From NCBI GenBank assembly GCA_965660635.1, contig CBFIAS010000007.1, forward strand, positions 1 through 56,166: a stretch of 56,166 bases of DNA. Direction: 5' to 3'. Both the position numbers and the translations under genes were made by a program. Each line of letters opens with the position of its first letter. Position 1 is the stretch's first letter. Positions 23,921 to 32,388 of the stretch are shown here, one piece after another. This DNA comes from UBA7374 sp965660635. GTDB taxonomy: Bacteria; Verrucomicrobiota; Verrucomicrobiia; Opitutales; Coraliomargaritaceae. The notes under the pieces were generated by a model. The model ran no database searches and was not told the DNA's origin. It worked only from the letters and a program-made list of their open reading frames with translations.

Positions 23921-26500
23921 ATGAGCAAGCAAAGCAAAGAATACGATTTTTCCAGCATCGAGCCCAAGTGGCAGGCCTTCTGGGCCAATGAAGGCACCTA
24001 CCGTGCAAAGGACTTTGAGGATGCGCCAACATTCTACATCCTGGACATGTTCCCCTACCCCTCCGGGGCCGGATTGCATATTGGACACCCGGAAGGCTAC
24101 ACCGCGAGCGACGCGCTGAAGCGCTACAAGAAGGCCCGCGGCTACAACGTGCTTCACCCCATGGGCTGGGATGCCTTCGGGCTGCCCACCGAGCAGTACG
24201 CGATCAAGACCGGAACCCACCCCGCCAAGACGACAAAACAAAACGTTGCCCGCTTCACCGGGCAGCTAGAACAACTTGGCTTTGCCTACGACTGGAGCCG
24301 CGAAGTCAACACCACCGATCCCGGCTACTTCAAGTGGACGCAATGGATCTTCATCCAGCTCTTCAAGAAGGGCCTCGCCTACGTCGACGAGAAGCCCGTC
24401 TGGTTCTGCCCGGAACTCGGCACAGTCCTGGCCAATGAGGAAGTGCTCAACACCCCCGAAGGCCCCCGCTCGGAGCGCGGCAGCTTCCCCGTCGAGCGCC
24501 GCCCCATCCGCCAGTGGGTGCTGCGCATCACCGAGTATGCCGAGCCCCTGATCGACGGCCTCAAGAACCTCGACTGGCCGGACTCCACCAAGCGCCTCCA
24601 GGAAAACTGGATCGGCCGGTCCGAAGGCGGCGAGATCACCTTCGATGTGGCCGGTCATGACGCACAATTGACCGTCTTCACCACCCGCCCGGACACCCTC
24701 CACGGCGCGACCTACATGGTCATCGCCCCCGAGCACCCGCTTGTCGCCAGTATCACCACGGCCAAGCAAAAAGACGAAGTTGAAGCCTACGTCGAAAAAG
24801 CCAAAAGCAAGTCCGATCTGGAGCGTGCCGAGCTGAGCAAGGAAAAGACCGGTGCCTGGACCGGTGCTAACGCCGTCAACCCGGTTAACGGCAAAGAAAT
24901 ACCCATCTGGGTGGCCGACTACGTGCTCATGACCTACGGAACCGGTGCGATCATGGCCGTTCCTGCCCATGACCAGAGGGACTTTGAGTTCGCCAAGGAA
25001 TTCAGCCTCGGAATCACCCAGGTCATCGACGACGACGGCTCCGCCCAAAAAGACGAGTCCGGCGCGCTGCAGGCCGCCTACACCGGGCCGGGCCCGCTCG
25101 TCAACTCCGGTGAGCAGACCGGCAAGGACTCCGAAAGCGCAAAGAAAGCCATCCTCCAACAACTCTCCGCCGATGGCCGGGGAAAGCCCGCGGTCAACTA
25201 CAAGCTCCGCGACTGGCTCTTCTCCCGACAGCGCTACTGGGGCGAGCCCTTCCCCATCGTCTGGGTCAGCGAAGCCGATTACCAGAAAATCGACGACTCC
25301 CTGAAATCCGTGGAACGCCCCGTCTCCTGCAAGATCGATGGCCAGACCCGCTACGCCGTGGCCCTGCCCGAGACCGCGCTCCCCCTCAACCTGCCCGAAG
25401 TCGAAAGCTACAGCCCTTCGCCCGATGGACAGAGCCCGCTCTCCAAGGCCGGAGACTGGCTGCACCTCCACATCGACCCCGGAACCGGGAGCACCTCAAG
25501 TCAGCCGCAGGACGGCTGGGTGCCCGCCATCCGCGAAACCAACACCATGCCCCAGTGGGCCGGCTCCTGCTGGTACTACCTGCGCTACATCGATCCAAAA
25601 AACGAACAGGCGCTGGTCGATCCTCAAAAGGAAAAGTACTGGGGCACCCCCGACCTCTACATCGGCGGCGCTGAACACGCCGTCCTCCATCTTCTCTACG
25701 CCCGCTTCTGGCACCATGTCCTCCACGATATCGGCGTCGTCAGCCAGCCAGAACCCTTCCACAAGCTCTTCCACCAGGGCATCATCCTCGGTGAAGACGG
25801 GGAAAAAATGTCCAAAAGCCGGGGCAACGTAGTCAACCCCGAAACCATTATCGAGGCCCATGGAGCCGATGCCCTGCGCCTCTACCTCATGTTCCTCGGG
25901 CCACTCGAAGCGATGAAGCCCTGGAACACCAAAGGCATCGAGGGCATCGCACGTTTTCTCCGCAAGGCATGGCGCCTCGTGATCGACGAGAACGGCGGCA
26001 TCCAGCAAAAAATCAACCCGGAAGCCACCCTCGACCGCGAGACCGGGCGCGTCCTCCACGCCACCATCCGCAAAGTCACGGAAGACTACGAGGCCCTCGC
26101 CTTCAACACCGCCATTTCCCAGATGATGATCTGCCTCAACCATCTGGCCAAGGCGAACGGACTGCCCCGCGAAACCGTGCAGGACTTCCTCCGCCTGCTC
26201 GCGCCTCTCGCGCCCCACATCGCCGAGGAGCTCTGGCAGCGGCTGGGCCACGAGCAAAGCATCGCTCTCGCCGGATGGCCCGGATTTGATCCCGCCAAAC
26301 TGGTCGAGGAAAGCATCAAGATTGTCTTCCAAGTGAACGGCAAATACCGTGCCGACCAGTGCCTGCCTGCCGGAACCAGCAAGGAAGACGCCATCGCCGC
26401 CGCCAGGTGCCATGAGCGAGTCCTCCCCCACATCGAGGGCAAGTCCATCAAGCGCGAGATTTACGTGCCCGGAAAAATCGTCAACATCGTGGCGCAGTAG
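23921..26500 (+). CDS. leuS: Leucine--tRNA ligase
   Basis: 859 residues, class Ia synthetase that charges tRNA-Leu. Class I HIGH motif in YPSGAGLHIGHPEGYTASD; KMSKS in EDGEKMSKSRGNVVNPETI. The CP1 editing domain lies at about 220-420 (VFTTRPDTLHGATYMVIAPE, LMTYGTGAIMAVPAHDQRDF with the editing Asp). The C-terminal anticodon domain ends GKSIKREIYVPGKIVNIVAQ. Length equals E. coli LeuS (860). No T-box or leader is visible in the 125 bp before it. The next gene starts directly after the stop. Confidence 0.97.
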   Translation: MSKQSKEYDFSSIEPKWQAFWANEGTYRAKDFEDAPTFYILDMFPYPSGAGLHIGHPEGYTASDALKRYKKARGYNVLHPMGWDAFGLPTEQYAIKTGTHPAKTTKQNVARFTGQLEQLGFAYDWSREVNTTDPGYFKWTQWIFIQLFKKGLAYVDEKPVWFCPELGTVLANEEVLNTPEGPRSERGSFPVERRPIRQWVLRITEYAEPLIDGLKNLDWPDSTKRLQENWIGRSEGGEITFDVAGHDAQLTVFTTRPDTLHGATYMVIAPEHPLVASITTAKQKDEVEAYVEKAKSKSDLERAELSKEKTGAWTGANAVNPVNGKEIPIWVADYVLMTYGTGAIMAVPAHDQRDFEFAKEFSLGITQVIDDDGSAQKDESGALQAAYTGPGPLVNSGEQTGKDSESAKKAILQQLSADGRGKPAVNYKLRDWLFSRQRYWGEPFPIVWVSEADYQKIDDSLKSVERPVSCKIDGQTRYAVALPETALPLNLPEVESYSPSPDGQSPLSKAGDWLHLHIDPGTGSTSSQPQDGWVPAIRETNTMPQWAGSCWYYLRYIDPKNEQALVDPQKEKYWGTPDLYIGGAEHAVLHLLYARFWHHVLHDIGVVSQPEPFHKLFHQGIILGEDGEKMSKSRGNVVNPETIIEAHGADALRLYLMFLGPLEAMKPWNTKGIEGIARFLRKAWRLVIDENGGIQQKINPEATLDRETGRVLHATIRKVTEDYEALAFNTAISQMMICLNHLAKANGLPRETVQDFLRLLAPLAPHIAEELWQRLGHEQSIALAGWPGFDPAKLVEESIKIVFQVNGKYRADQCLPAGTSKEDAIAAARCHERVLPHIEGKSIKREIYVPGKIVNIVAQ

Positions 26501-27328
26501 ATGCCCTACCCGACCTCAAAACAACCTGCCCTCTATCGAGCTTTCGCCGTCGCGCTGCTCGCCCTCTGCCATGTGGCCGAAAGCCATGCGGACGCCCTTA
26601 CCGTTCGGGGAGAACTGCGCCCCGCCATCGCCGCAGTGACGAGTTGTACCGGGAAGATCCAGCACCACCAACGCGAAGGAAAAAACCAGGCCGTCCATAC
26701 CCGCGCTATCCTTCCCATCGATCAGACGTTCTTCGGCACCGCCCCCGGCGGATCGCTTTTCCTCTCCCTCTCCAACGGCGTTGGTCTCGGACTCGGCGAA
26801 TCCACCCGGATCTGGATCCAGAACTACCTCCAGACCATGATCAACCCACTGCACGAGGGCCTCAATTACGAAGGCTCCGTATCCAATTTGCGGATACAAC
26901 TGGAGTCCGGGGAACTGGCCGTGGCCTTCAACCATCTCACCCCCATGTCCACCGCACGGATCGACCTTCCCCTGGGCCACGTCGTCATCCATTCCGGCAA
27001 AGTAGTATTCGCCGCCGGGCCCGGCCCGGCATGCTCGATCACAGTCTTCCAGGGCACCGCCACCTACTACCACCCGGAAACCAACGAACGCGAGTTCATC
27101 ACGGATGGAAGCAGCATATCCATTTCATCCGCCTCTGCGGGACGTTCGCAGATACAATCCGACACGCCGCCCCACTGGCAAAAACTCGCCGACGCCGCCG
27201 AACACGCCCGGCTGCGCGTCCACTACCGGCACAACCCCGAGGGCGGAATGCCCCTTGTGGAATGGATCCTGCCCGAAGAAAACTTCGGCAATCCTTCTGC
27301 CCGGCCCTACCAGTTCGACCTCAAATGA
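26501..27328 (+). CDS. Exported FecR-like protein of unknown function
   Basis: 275 residues starting at the base after the leuS stop. Signal peptide ALYRAFAVALLALCHVAESH. The centre resembles a FecR beta-domain: FFGTAPGGSLFLSLSNGVGL, GLGESTRIWIQNYL, IQLESGELAVAFNHLTP, IDLPLGHVVIHSGKVVFA and ITVFQGTATYYHPE, alternating strands as in proteins that present a surface pattern. No transmembrane anchor beyond the signal. It overlaps lpxI by 4 bp (ATGA), so it is made together with leuS and lpxI, which suggests an envelope role but proves none. Identification is moderate. Confidence 0.7.
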   Translation: MPYPTSKQPALYRAFAVALLALCHVAESHADALTVRGELRPAIAAVTSCTGKIQHHQREGKNQAVHTRAILPIDQTFFGTAPGGSLFLSLSNGVGLGLGESTRIWIQNYLQTMINPLHEGLNYEGSVSNLRIQLESGELAVAFNHLTPMSTARIDLPLGHVVIHSGKVVFAAGPGPACSITVFQGTATYYHPETNEREFITDGSSISISSASAGRSQIQSDTPPHWQKLADAAEHARLRVHYRHNPEGGMPLVEWILPEENFGNPSARPYQFDLK

Positions 27329-28197
27329 ACCGCCCTTCCGGACAAGACACCGCTTACCTGCCCAGCGACTACGCGGGCCAGCCAATCGGCCTAATCGCCG
27401 GCAAGGGAAGATATCCGGTGCTCACCGCCGAGCGCATCAACCGCGCCGGACTCCCCCTCCGCGTTGTCTCCTTCGCAGGGGAAACCGACCCGGACTTCGT
27501 AGCTGGCCTACCCGCCGGAGAGCACATTCAAATCAAGGTCGGCCAACTTGGCAAACTTCTCAAATCCCTTGAAAAACTCGGCTGCCGTCACGCCATCATG
27601 GCCGGACAGATTACACCGAAGCGGCTCTTCCACGGGCTCCACCCCGACGTCAAGGCCCTACGCATCCTCAACAGCCTGAAAACCCGCAACGCCGAAACCA
27701 TCTTCGGCGCCATCGCTGCAGAAATTGAATCGCTCGACATCCGCATGCTCGATGCACGCGCCTTTCTCGATGACCAATTGGCCAACGCCGGGCAGATGAC
27801 CCGGGGGAAATGCGGCGTGGCCGTCCACGACATCGAGCACGGCATCCGCATAGCAAAAGGCGTCGCCCGGCTCGACATCGGGCAAGGTGTCGTTGTTCGA
27901 AAAGGCACCGTCCTCGCAGTCGAAGCCTACGAAGGCACCGACCCCATGCTGCAGCGGGCCGGAGGCTTCAAGACCGACGGGCTCATCTTCGTCAAAACCA
28001 CCAAACCAGGACAGGACTACCGCTTCGACGTGCCTGTCTTCGGCAGCCGCACCCTCGAGGTCATGCATCAGGCCGGCATTCGTACCGCTGCACTTGAGGC
28101 CGGCCGCGTCATCCTCCTCGACAAAGCCGGACTCCTCCAACAGGCCGAAAAATACAAGATCTCGCTCCTCGGATATGTCGCTCAAGCAGACAGTTAA
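27325..28197 (+). CDS. lpxI: UDP-2,3-diacylglucosamine diphosphatase LpxI
   Basis: 290 residues. LpxI hydrolyses UDP-2,3-diacylglucosamine to lipid X and UMP in lipid A synthesis, replacing LpxH in many phyla. Family features: GLIAGKGRYPVLTAERINRA, GQLGKLLKSLEKLGCRHAIM, AGQITPKRLFHGLHPD, ADIxH-like catalytic region VAVHDIEHGIRIAKGVARLD, GQGVVVRKGTVLAVEAYEGT and the substrate Asp in GTDPMLQRAG, ending with GLIFVKTTKPGQDYRFDVPV. This marks an outer membrane with lipid A. Start overlaps the previous stop in ATGA. Confidence 0.92.
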   Translation: MNRPSGQDTAYLPSDYAGQPIGLIAGKGRYPVLTAERINRAGLPLRVVSFAGETDPDFVAGLPAGEHIQIKVGQLGKLLKSLEKLGCRHAIMAGQITPKRLFHGLHPDVKALRILNSLKTRNAETIFGAIAAEIESLDIRMLDARAFLDDQLANAGQMTRGKCGVAVHDIEHGIRIAKGVARLDIGQGVVVRKGTVLAVEAYEGTDPMLQRAGGFKTDGLIFVKTTKPGQDYRFDVPVFGSRTLEVMHQAGIRTAALEAGRVILLDKAGLLQQAEKYKISLLGYVAQADS

Positions 28198-28202
28198 AGC
28201 TT

Positions 28203-28236
28203 TACGTATCAAAATATCATCATAACTTGATACGTA
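28203..28236. promoter_or_regulatory. Perfect inverted repeat before metF (putative operator or hairpin)
   Basis: TACGTATCAA at 28203-28212 and its exact reverse complement TTGATACGTA at 28227-28236, 14 nt apart, fill nearly the whole 41-bp space between lpxI and metF and end 2 nt before the metF ATG. The interior repeats ATCA twice. ArsR-type SAM/SAH-responsive regulators such as SahR recognise ATCA/TGAT dyads, and an ArsR-methyltransferase fusion is encoded at 20100-21059. Equally, the RNA could fold into a 10-bp stem covering the metF ribosome site. Either way it is well placed to control metF. Confidence 0.65.
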
Positions 28237-28238
28237 CT

Positions 28239-29147
28239 ATGAAGCCTTCTCCTGCCCAGCCGACTCTGAAGCAGTCCCAAGACCCGGTCTTCTCCGTCGA
28301 GTTCTTCCCGCCCAAATCCGAGGCCGCCGCCGCACAGCTCCTGCAAACCGCCAGACAGTTGCAGCCCTGCCAGCCCGACTTCGTATCCATCACCTACGGC
28401 GCCGGAGGCAGCACCCGCGACCGCACCCTCAAATACGCCCGTACCCTGCAAGACGAGTTCGGCTACGACATCATGCCACACCTCACCTGCGTCGGGCATT
28501 CCAAAGACGAGCTTCGCGCCACCATCAATGAATTCAAAGAGGCCGGCTTCAACCGAATCATGGCCCTTCGGGGCGACCCGCCAAAGGGCGAGACCAGCTT
28601 CACCCCCCACCCGGACGGACTCGGCCACGCCAACGAACTCGTTGAGCTGGTCCGCCTGACCCATCCAGAATGTGCCATTGCAGTCGCCGGTTATCCGGAA
28701 AAACACCCTGAAGCCGAAAGCCCCGAAGCCGATCTCCGCAACCTCAAGCGCAAGGTCGATGCCGGAGCCGCCTTTATCACCACCCAGCTCTTCTTCGACA
28801 ACGCCGCCTATTTTACTTTCGTCGATAACTGCCGCCGCAATGGAATCGATGCACCCATCCTGCCTGGGCTCCTCAGCATCGCCTCCCGCGAGCAAGCCAT
28901 GCGCTTCTGTGAAATGTGCCAGGCCTCTTTTCCAGAAGCCCTCGATCAACAACTCCTCGCCGCCGGGGAAGACCCCGAGGCAGTCCAGGCCGTCAGCCGC
29001 CAATGGCTCCTCCAACAAGCCCTTGAACTCCTCGAAAACGGCGCGCCCGGCATCCACCTCTACATCCTAAACCAGGCCGACCCGGCCATCGCCCTCCTCA
29101 GGCAACTTCAGCAGCACGGCCATTACCACGCCAAGACACAACCGTGA
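28239..29147 (+). CDS. metF: Methylenetetrahydrofolate reductase
   Basis: 302 residues from ATG 28239 (a TTG at 28227 lies inside the inverted repeat). FAD-dependent TIM barrel reducing 5,10-methylene-THF to 5-methyl-THF for methionine synthesis. Motifs: FSVEFFPPKSEAAAAQLL (catalytic Glu in VEFFPPK), PDFVSITYGAGGSTRDRTL, MPHLTCVGHSKDEL, IMALRGDPPKG (folate/NADH loop) and AGAAFITTQLFFDN. Length matches E. coli MetF (296). The stop overlaps the DUF971 start. No Shine-Dalgarno sequence: the space is occupied by the inverted repeat. Confidence 0.95.
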   Translation: MKPSPAQPTLKQSQDPVFSVEFFPPKSEAAAAQLLQTARQLQPCQPDFVSITYGAGGSTRDRTLKYARTLQDEFGYDIMPHLTCVGHSKDELRATINEFKEAGFNRIMALRGDPPKGETSFTPHPDGLGHANELVELVRLTHPECAIAVAGYPEKHPEAESPEADLRNLKRKVDAGAAFITTQLFFDNAAYFTFVDNCRRNGIDAPILPGLLSIASREQAMRFCEMCQASFPEALDQQLLAAGEDPEAVQAVSRQWLLQQALELLENGAPGIHLYILNQADPAIALLRQLQQHGHYHAKTQP

Positions 29148-29434
29148 ACCCTGAGGACATCCAACTCGTCGGCGGAGAACTCTGCATCCGCTGGGAGAAC
29201 GGCACCGAAACCTACCTCCCCGCCGAGCACCTGCGCAAAAACTCCCCCAGCGCGGAAAACATCGGAGAAAAAGACATCTTCGGGCAGCAATACGGAGGCG
29301 ACGGCCCGAAAGAATTCCCCGGCATCCGCATTCTCGGCTGGGAAATCGTCGGCAACTACGCCCTCCGGCCCGCCTTCAGCGACGGCCACAACAGCGGCAT
29401 TTATTCCTGGGACTACCTGCGCCGCCTCAACTGA
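29144..29434 (+). CDS. DUF971 family protein
   Basis: 96 residues, GTG start overlapping the metF stop (GTGA). Pattern of DUF971/GBBH-like N-terminal domain: LCIRWENGTETYLPAEHLRK, FPGIRILGWEIVGNYALRPA, FSDGHNSGIYSWDYLRRL. In bacteria this small domain is often linked to Fe-S cluster or scaffolding proteins (the ApbC/Mrp neighbourhood), but here it is alone behind metF. Function unknown. Confidence 0.88.
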   Translation: MNPEDIQLVGGELCIRWENGTETYLPAEHLRKNSPSAENIGEKDIFGQQYGGDGPKEFPGIRILGWEIVGNYALRPAFSDGHNSGIYSWDYLRRLN

Positions 29435-29468
29435 AAAACCGGCAACCCGGAACTGCGGGCCCGCCCTA

Positions 29469-29498
29469 TTGTAAAGTTTGTTAAGCCCACAATATACT
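29469..29498 (+). promoter_or_regulatory. bioB promoter
   Basis: TTGTAA at 29469-29474, an 18-nt spacer and TATACT at 29493-29498 (five of six to TATAAT) form a plausible sigma-70 promoter 37 bp before the bioB ATG. It overlaps the BirA-type inverted repeat, which would block polymerase when bound. Confidence 0.6.
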
Positions 29499-29509
29499 TG
29501 CCTTAACAA
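29478..29509. promoter_or_regulatory. BirA-type biotin operator
   Basis: TTGTTAAG at 29478-29485 and CTTAACAA at 29502-29509 form a perfect 8-bp inverted repeat with a 16-nt spacer, the architecture of BirA boxes (TTGTnAAC-N14-16-GTTnACAA type). It spans the -10 hexamer of the bioB promoter. Established: biotin-bound BirA with an N-terminal helix-turn-helix represses bio genes through such sites. Inferred: the same here; birA is not in the window. Confidence 0.8.
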
Positions 29510-29534
29510 GCCCGGAAGCCAGCTTCCCATAACC

Positions 29535-30542
29535 ATGAGCACAACACTCGAATCCGCCCGCGAAATCTACGAACTTCCCATCACCACACTCATCTTCCGG
29601 GCCCAGCAGGCCCACCACGAGTTTCAGGATCCCGCCGGCGTGCAGCTCTCCATGCTCCAGTCGATCAAGACCGGCGCCTGCCCCGAAGACTGCAAGTACT
29701 GCGCACAGTCCTCCCGCTACACCACCTTCGTCGACAGGGAACCACTGATGGATCCCGCCGAGGTGCGCGTCGCCGCCATCAAGGCAAAAGCCTCCGGTGC
29801 CTCCCGTTTCTGCATGGGCGCGGCTTGGCGCGGCGTCTCCAACGAGCGCCAGTTCCAGTCCGTCCTCGAGTCCGTCAGCATCGTCAGCGAAATGAAAATG
29901 GAAGTCTGCTGCACCCTCGGCCTCCTTACTGAAGAGCACGCCTGCCGCCTCAAGGAAGCCGGCATGACTGTCTACAACCACAACCTCGACACCTCCCGGG
30001 AGTACTACAGCGAAGTCATCTCCACCCGCTCCTACGACGACCGCCTTGAAACCCTCGCCAACGTCCGCAAAGCCGGACTCGAAGTCTGCTCCGGCGGCAT
30101 TATCGGCATGGGCGAAAGCATCGACGACCGCATCAAGCTGCTCGTCGAGCTGGCCAATCTCGACCCGCAGCCAGAATCCGTCCCGATCAACGCCCTCGTC
30201 ACCGTTGAAGGCACGCCCATGTGCGAGCAACCCCCGGTAGACCCCATCGAATTCGTCCGCCTTATCGCCCTCGCCCGCATCCTCATGCCCCGCAGCACCG
30301 TGCGCCTTTCCGCCGGGCGCAACTCCATGAGCGAAGAGACCCAAGCCCTCGCCTTCCTCGCCGGTGCCAACAGTATCTTCATCGGCAACAAGCTCCTCAC
30401 CACAGCCAACCCCGAAGCCTCCGAAGACGAGAAAATGCTGGCCCGCCTCGGCCTCCATCCGCTCGATCCCGACATCGCCCGGGAAAAGCAGGGCCGCGCC
30501 CCCGCCTGCTCCGCATCCGCCCCGGCAACCAGCGCACCGTAA
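29535..30542 (+). CDS. bioB: Biotin synthase
   Basis: 335 residues from ATG 29535. Radical SAM enzyme inserting sulfur into dethiobiotin. The 4Fe-4S motif is GACPEDCKYCAQSSRY (CxxxCxxC); also KASGASRFCMGAAWRG, YNHNLDTSREYY, VCSGGIIGMGES and the [2Fe-2S] Arg/Cys region MPRSTVRLSAGRNSM. C-terminal tail beyond residue 315 is Ala/Pro-rich and unconserved. First gene of the bio operon behind a BirA-type operator; 43 bp separate it from the bioD-bioF fusion. Confidence 0.97.
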   Translation: MSTTLESAREIYELPITTLIFRAQQAHHEFQDPAGVQLSMLQSIKTGACPEDCKYCAQSSRYTTFVDREPLMDPAEVRVAAIKAKASGASRFCMGAAWRGVSNERQFQSVLESVSIVSEMKMEVCCTLGLLTEEHACRLKEAGMTVYNHNLDTSREYYSEVISTRSYDDRLETLANVRKAGLEVCSGGIIGMGESIDDRIKLLVELANLDPQPESVPINALVTVEGTPMCEQPPVDPIEFVRLIALARILMPRSTVRLSAGRNSMSEETQALAFLAGANSIFIGNKLLTTANPEASEDEKMLARLGLHPLDPDIAREKQGRAPACSASAPATSAP

Positions 30543-30585
30543 GCCCGGTTTCGCCCTCCAGCGCCCACTGCCGGAGCCTTATCCG

Positions 30586-32388
30586 ATGCAGACCATTTTC
30601 ATCACGGCCAACGACACCGACGTCGGCAAGACCTGGGTGACCGGCATCCTCGCCCGCCACTTCGCCCGGTCCGGCCAACGCGTCCAAATCGTCAAGGCCA
30701 TCGACTGCGGCGGCTCCGGCGACGCACAAACCGCCGCCCGTGCTGCCGGATCCCCGCCCGGAATCTCCGCCCACACCCTGCTCGCCTTCCCCCGGCCCCT
30801 CGCCCCGCTCGCGCCGGGCAACCACAGCGCAGACACCCCCATCCTGCCGCAACTCCTTCAAGGCATACAGAACCTGCCCGCCTGCGATGTACGTCTCATC
30901 GAATCTGCCGGAGGCATCGCGGTGCCAATCGACCCGGACGGAAGCGACTGGCGCGACTTCGCCGAAGCCATCCAGCCGCAAGCCACCATCGCGGTGATCG
31001 ACAACCGCCTCGGCGCAATCAATCAGGGGCGCCTCCTCCACCGCTACCTCGGACACCTGCCCCACTATTTCCTGCTCAACGAGACCCGTCCCGCAGATCC
31101 ATCTGTCAAAGCTTCCAACGCCCAAGCCTACGCCGCCGCCGACATGCCCCTCCTTGCAAAACTGGCCAACGGAGCAGACGCCTTCTCCAGTTTCAATAGC
31201 GGCTGGCTCGACCCGCAGCCCGATGCCGCCCCCGGAAAAAAAACGCAGATGCAAGAACACGATTGGGAGCAACGCCTCCTCGAGCGGAAAAAGAACGACC
31301 GCTTCCGCACCCTACCCGAGCCCGGACTGCCCCCCGGCACCCTCAACCTCGCCGACAACGACTACCTCGACCTGCGCAAGCACCCCGAACTGGTCCGCGC
31401 CGGGCAAGAGGCCCTCGAGCGATGGGGCACCTCCGCCTCCGCATCCCCCCTGATCACCGGCTACACCCGCGCACATGCCGACCTTGAGGCAGCCATCCGC
31501 GACTGGCACTGCGGCCGGCCCGCGCTCGTCTGGAACAGCGGCTACGCCGCCAACCAGGCCATCCTCCAGCGCTTCATCCAGCCCGGCGATCTCGTACTCG
31601 CCGACCGGCTCATCCACAACAGCCTGATCACCGGCATCCTCCAAAGCGGTGCCCGCCTCATCCGCTTCCAGCACAACGACACCGTACACCTAGAATCACT
31701 CCTTCAACGCCACCGCAACCGCCAACTCCACCTCGTCACCGAAAGCGTCTACTCGATGGACGGCGACTTCCCCGACCTCACCGCAATCGCAGCCCTCAAA
31801 CAGCAGTACAACTTCACTTGGTTTCTCGACGAGGCCCACGCCGTCGGATGGTACGGGCCCACCGGAGCCGGACTCGCCGAGGAGCAAGGAGTCCTTGAGG
31901 ACGTCGACGTCCTCACCGGCACCCTCGGCAAGTCGCTCGCTTCGGCAGGAGCCTACACCATCTTCCGCCACGATTCGATGCGCGATCTCTGTATCAACGA
32001 AGCCGGGGAATTCGTCTACTCCACCTATCTCCCCCCCGCATCCGCAGCCATCGCCGAAGCCGCCATCCAAATCGTCCGGAACCAGACGGAGGAGAGAAAA
32101 CACTGGCGCGAATCCGCCCGCCGGTTCCGCGATGCCCTCCGCCAAAGCGGCTGGGAAGTGATCGGCCAGGACTCCCCCATTGTACCCATCATCTGCGGCG
32201 CCTCCAGAGCCGCGCTTTCCTTATCCGAAAAATGCCTTGAGCGTGGGCTCAAAGTCGCCGCCATCCGCCCGCCCACTGTGCCCCGGGGATCCGCCCGGCT
32301 ACGCCTCTCCCTCAAGTCCACCCTCCTGCCGGACGACTACCAGCGCATCCTCGAAGCGCTTGGCCAGCCCGGCCAAAACCATGACTGA
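30586..32388 (+). CDS. bioDF: Fused dethiobiotin synthase / 8-amino-7-oxononanoate synthase
   Basis: 600 residues in one frame from ATG 30586. Residues 1-208 are BioD: P-loop IFITANDTDVGKTWVTGI, VQIVKAID (Lys), LIESAGGIAVPI and IDNRLGAINQGRLL. A linker of about 13 residues (DPQPDAAPGKKTQ) leads to residues 222-600, BioF: LNLADNDYLDLRKHPELV, GTSASASPLITGYT, FLDEAHAVGWYGP and the PLP lysine in TGTLGKSLASAGAY. BioF condenses pimeloyl-ACP with alanine; BioD closes the ureido ring two steps later. The fused enzymes do not act consecutively (BioA lies between), which makes the fusion odd. An ATG at 31249 could also allow separate BioF synthesis. An A8 run lies in the linker, but no stop follows soon in the other frames, so a sequencing frameshift is not needed to explain it. 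Confidence 0.92.
   Translation: MQTIFITANDTDVGKTWVTGILARHFARSGQRVQIVKAIDCGGSGDAQTAARAAGSPPGISAHTLLAFPRPLAPLAPGNHSADTPILPQLLQGIQNLPACDVRLIESAGGIAVPIDPDGSDWRDFAEAIQPQATIAVIDNRLGAINQGRLLHRYLGHLPHYFLLNETRPADPSVKASNAQAYAAADMPLLAKLANGADAFSSFNSGWLDPQPDAAPGKKTQMQEHDWEQRLLERKKNDRFRTLPEPGLPPGTLNLADNDYLDLRKHPELVRAGQEALERWGTSASASPLITGYTRAHADLEAAIRDWHCGRPALVWNSGYAANQAILQRFIQPGDLVLADRLIHNSLITGILQSGARLIRFQHNDTVHLESLLQRHRNRQLHLVTESVYSMDGDFPDLTAIAALKQQYNFTWFLDEAHAVGWYGPTGAGLAEEQGVLEDVDVLTGTLGKSLASAGAYTIFRHDSMRDLCINEAGEFVYSTYLPPASAAIAEAAIQIVRNQTEERKHWRESARRFRDALRQSGWEVIGQDSPIVPIICGASRAALSLSEKCLERGLKVAAIRPPTVPRGSARLRLSLKSTLLPDDYQRILEALGQPGQNHD

Noticed and set aside
24266..25471. 401-residue open frame on the minus strand
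   Set aside because: Antisense to leuS.
31236..31243. A8 run in the BioD-BioF linker as evidence of a frameshift artefact
   Set aside because: Neither alternative frame meets a stop soon after the run, so removing or adding one A would not restore a normal bioD end. The fusion stands unless resequencing shows otherwise.
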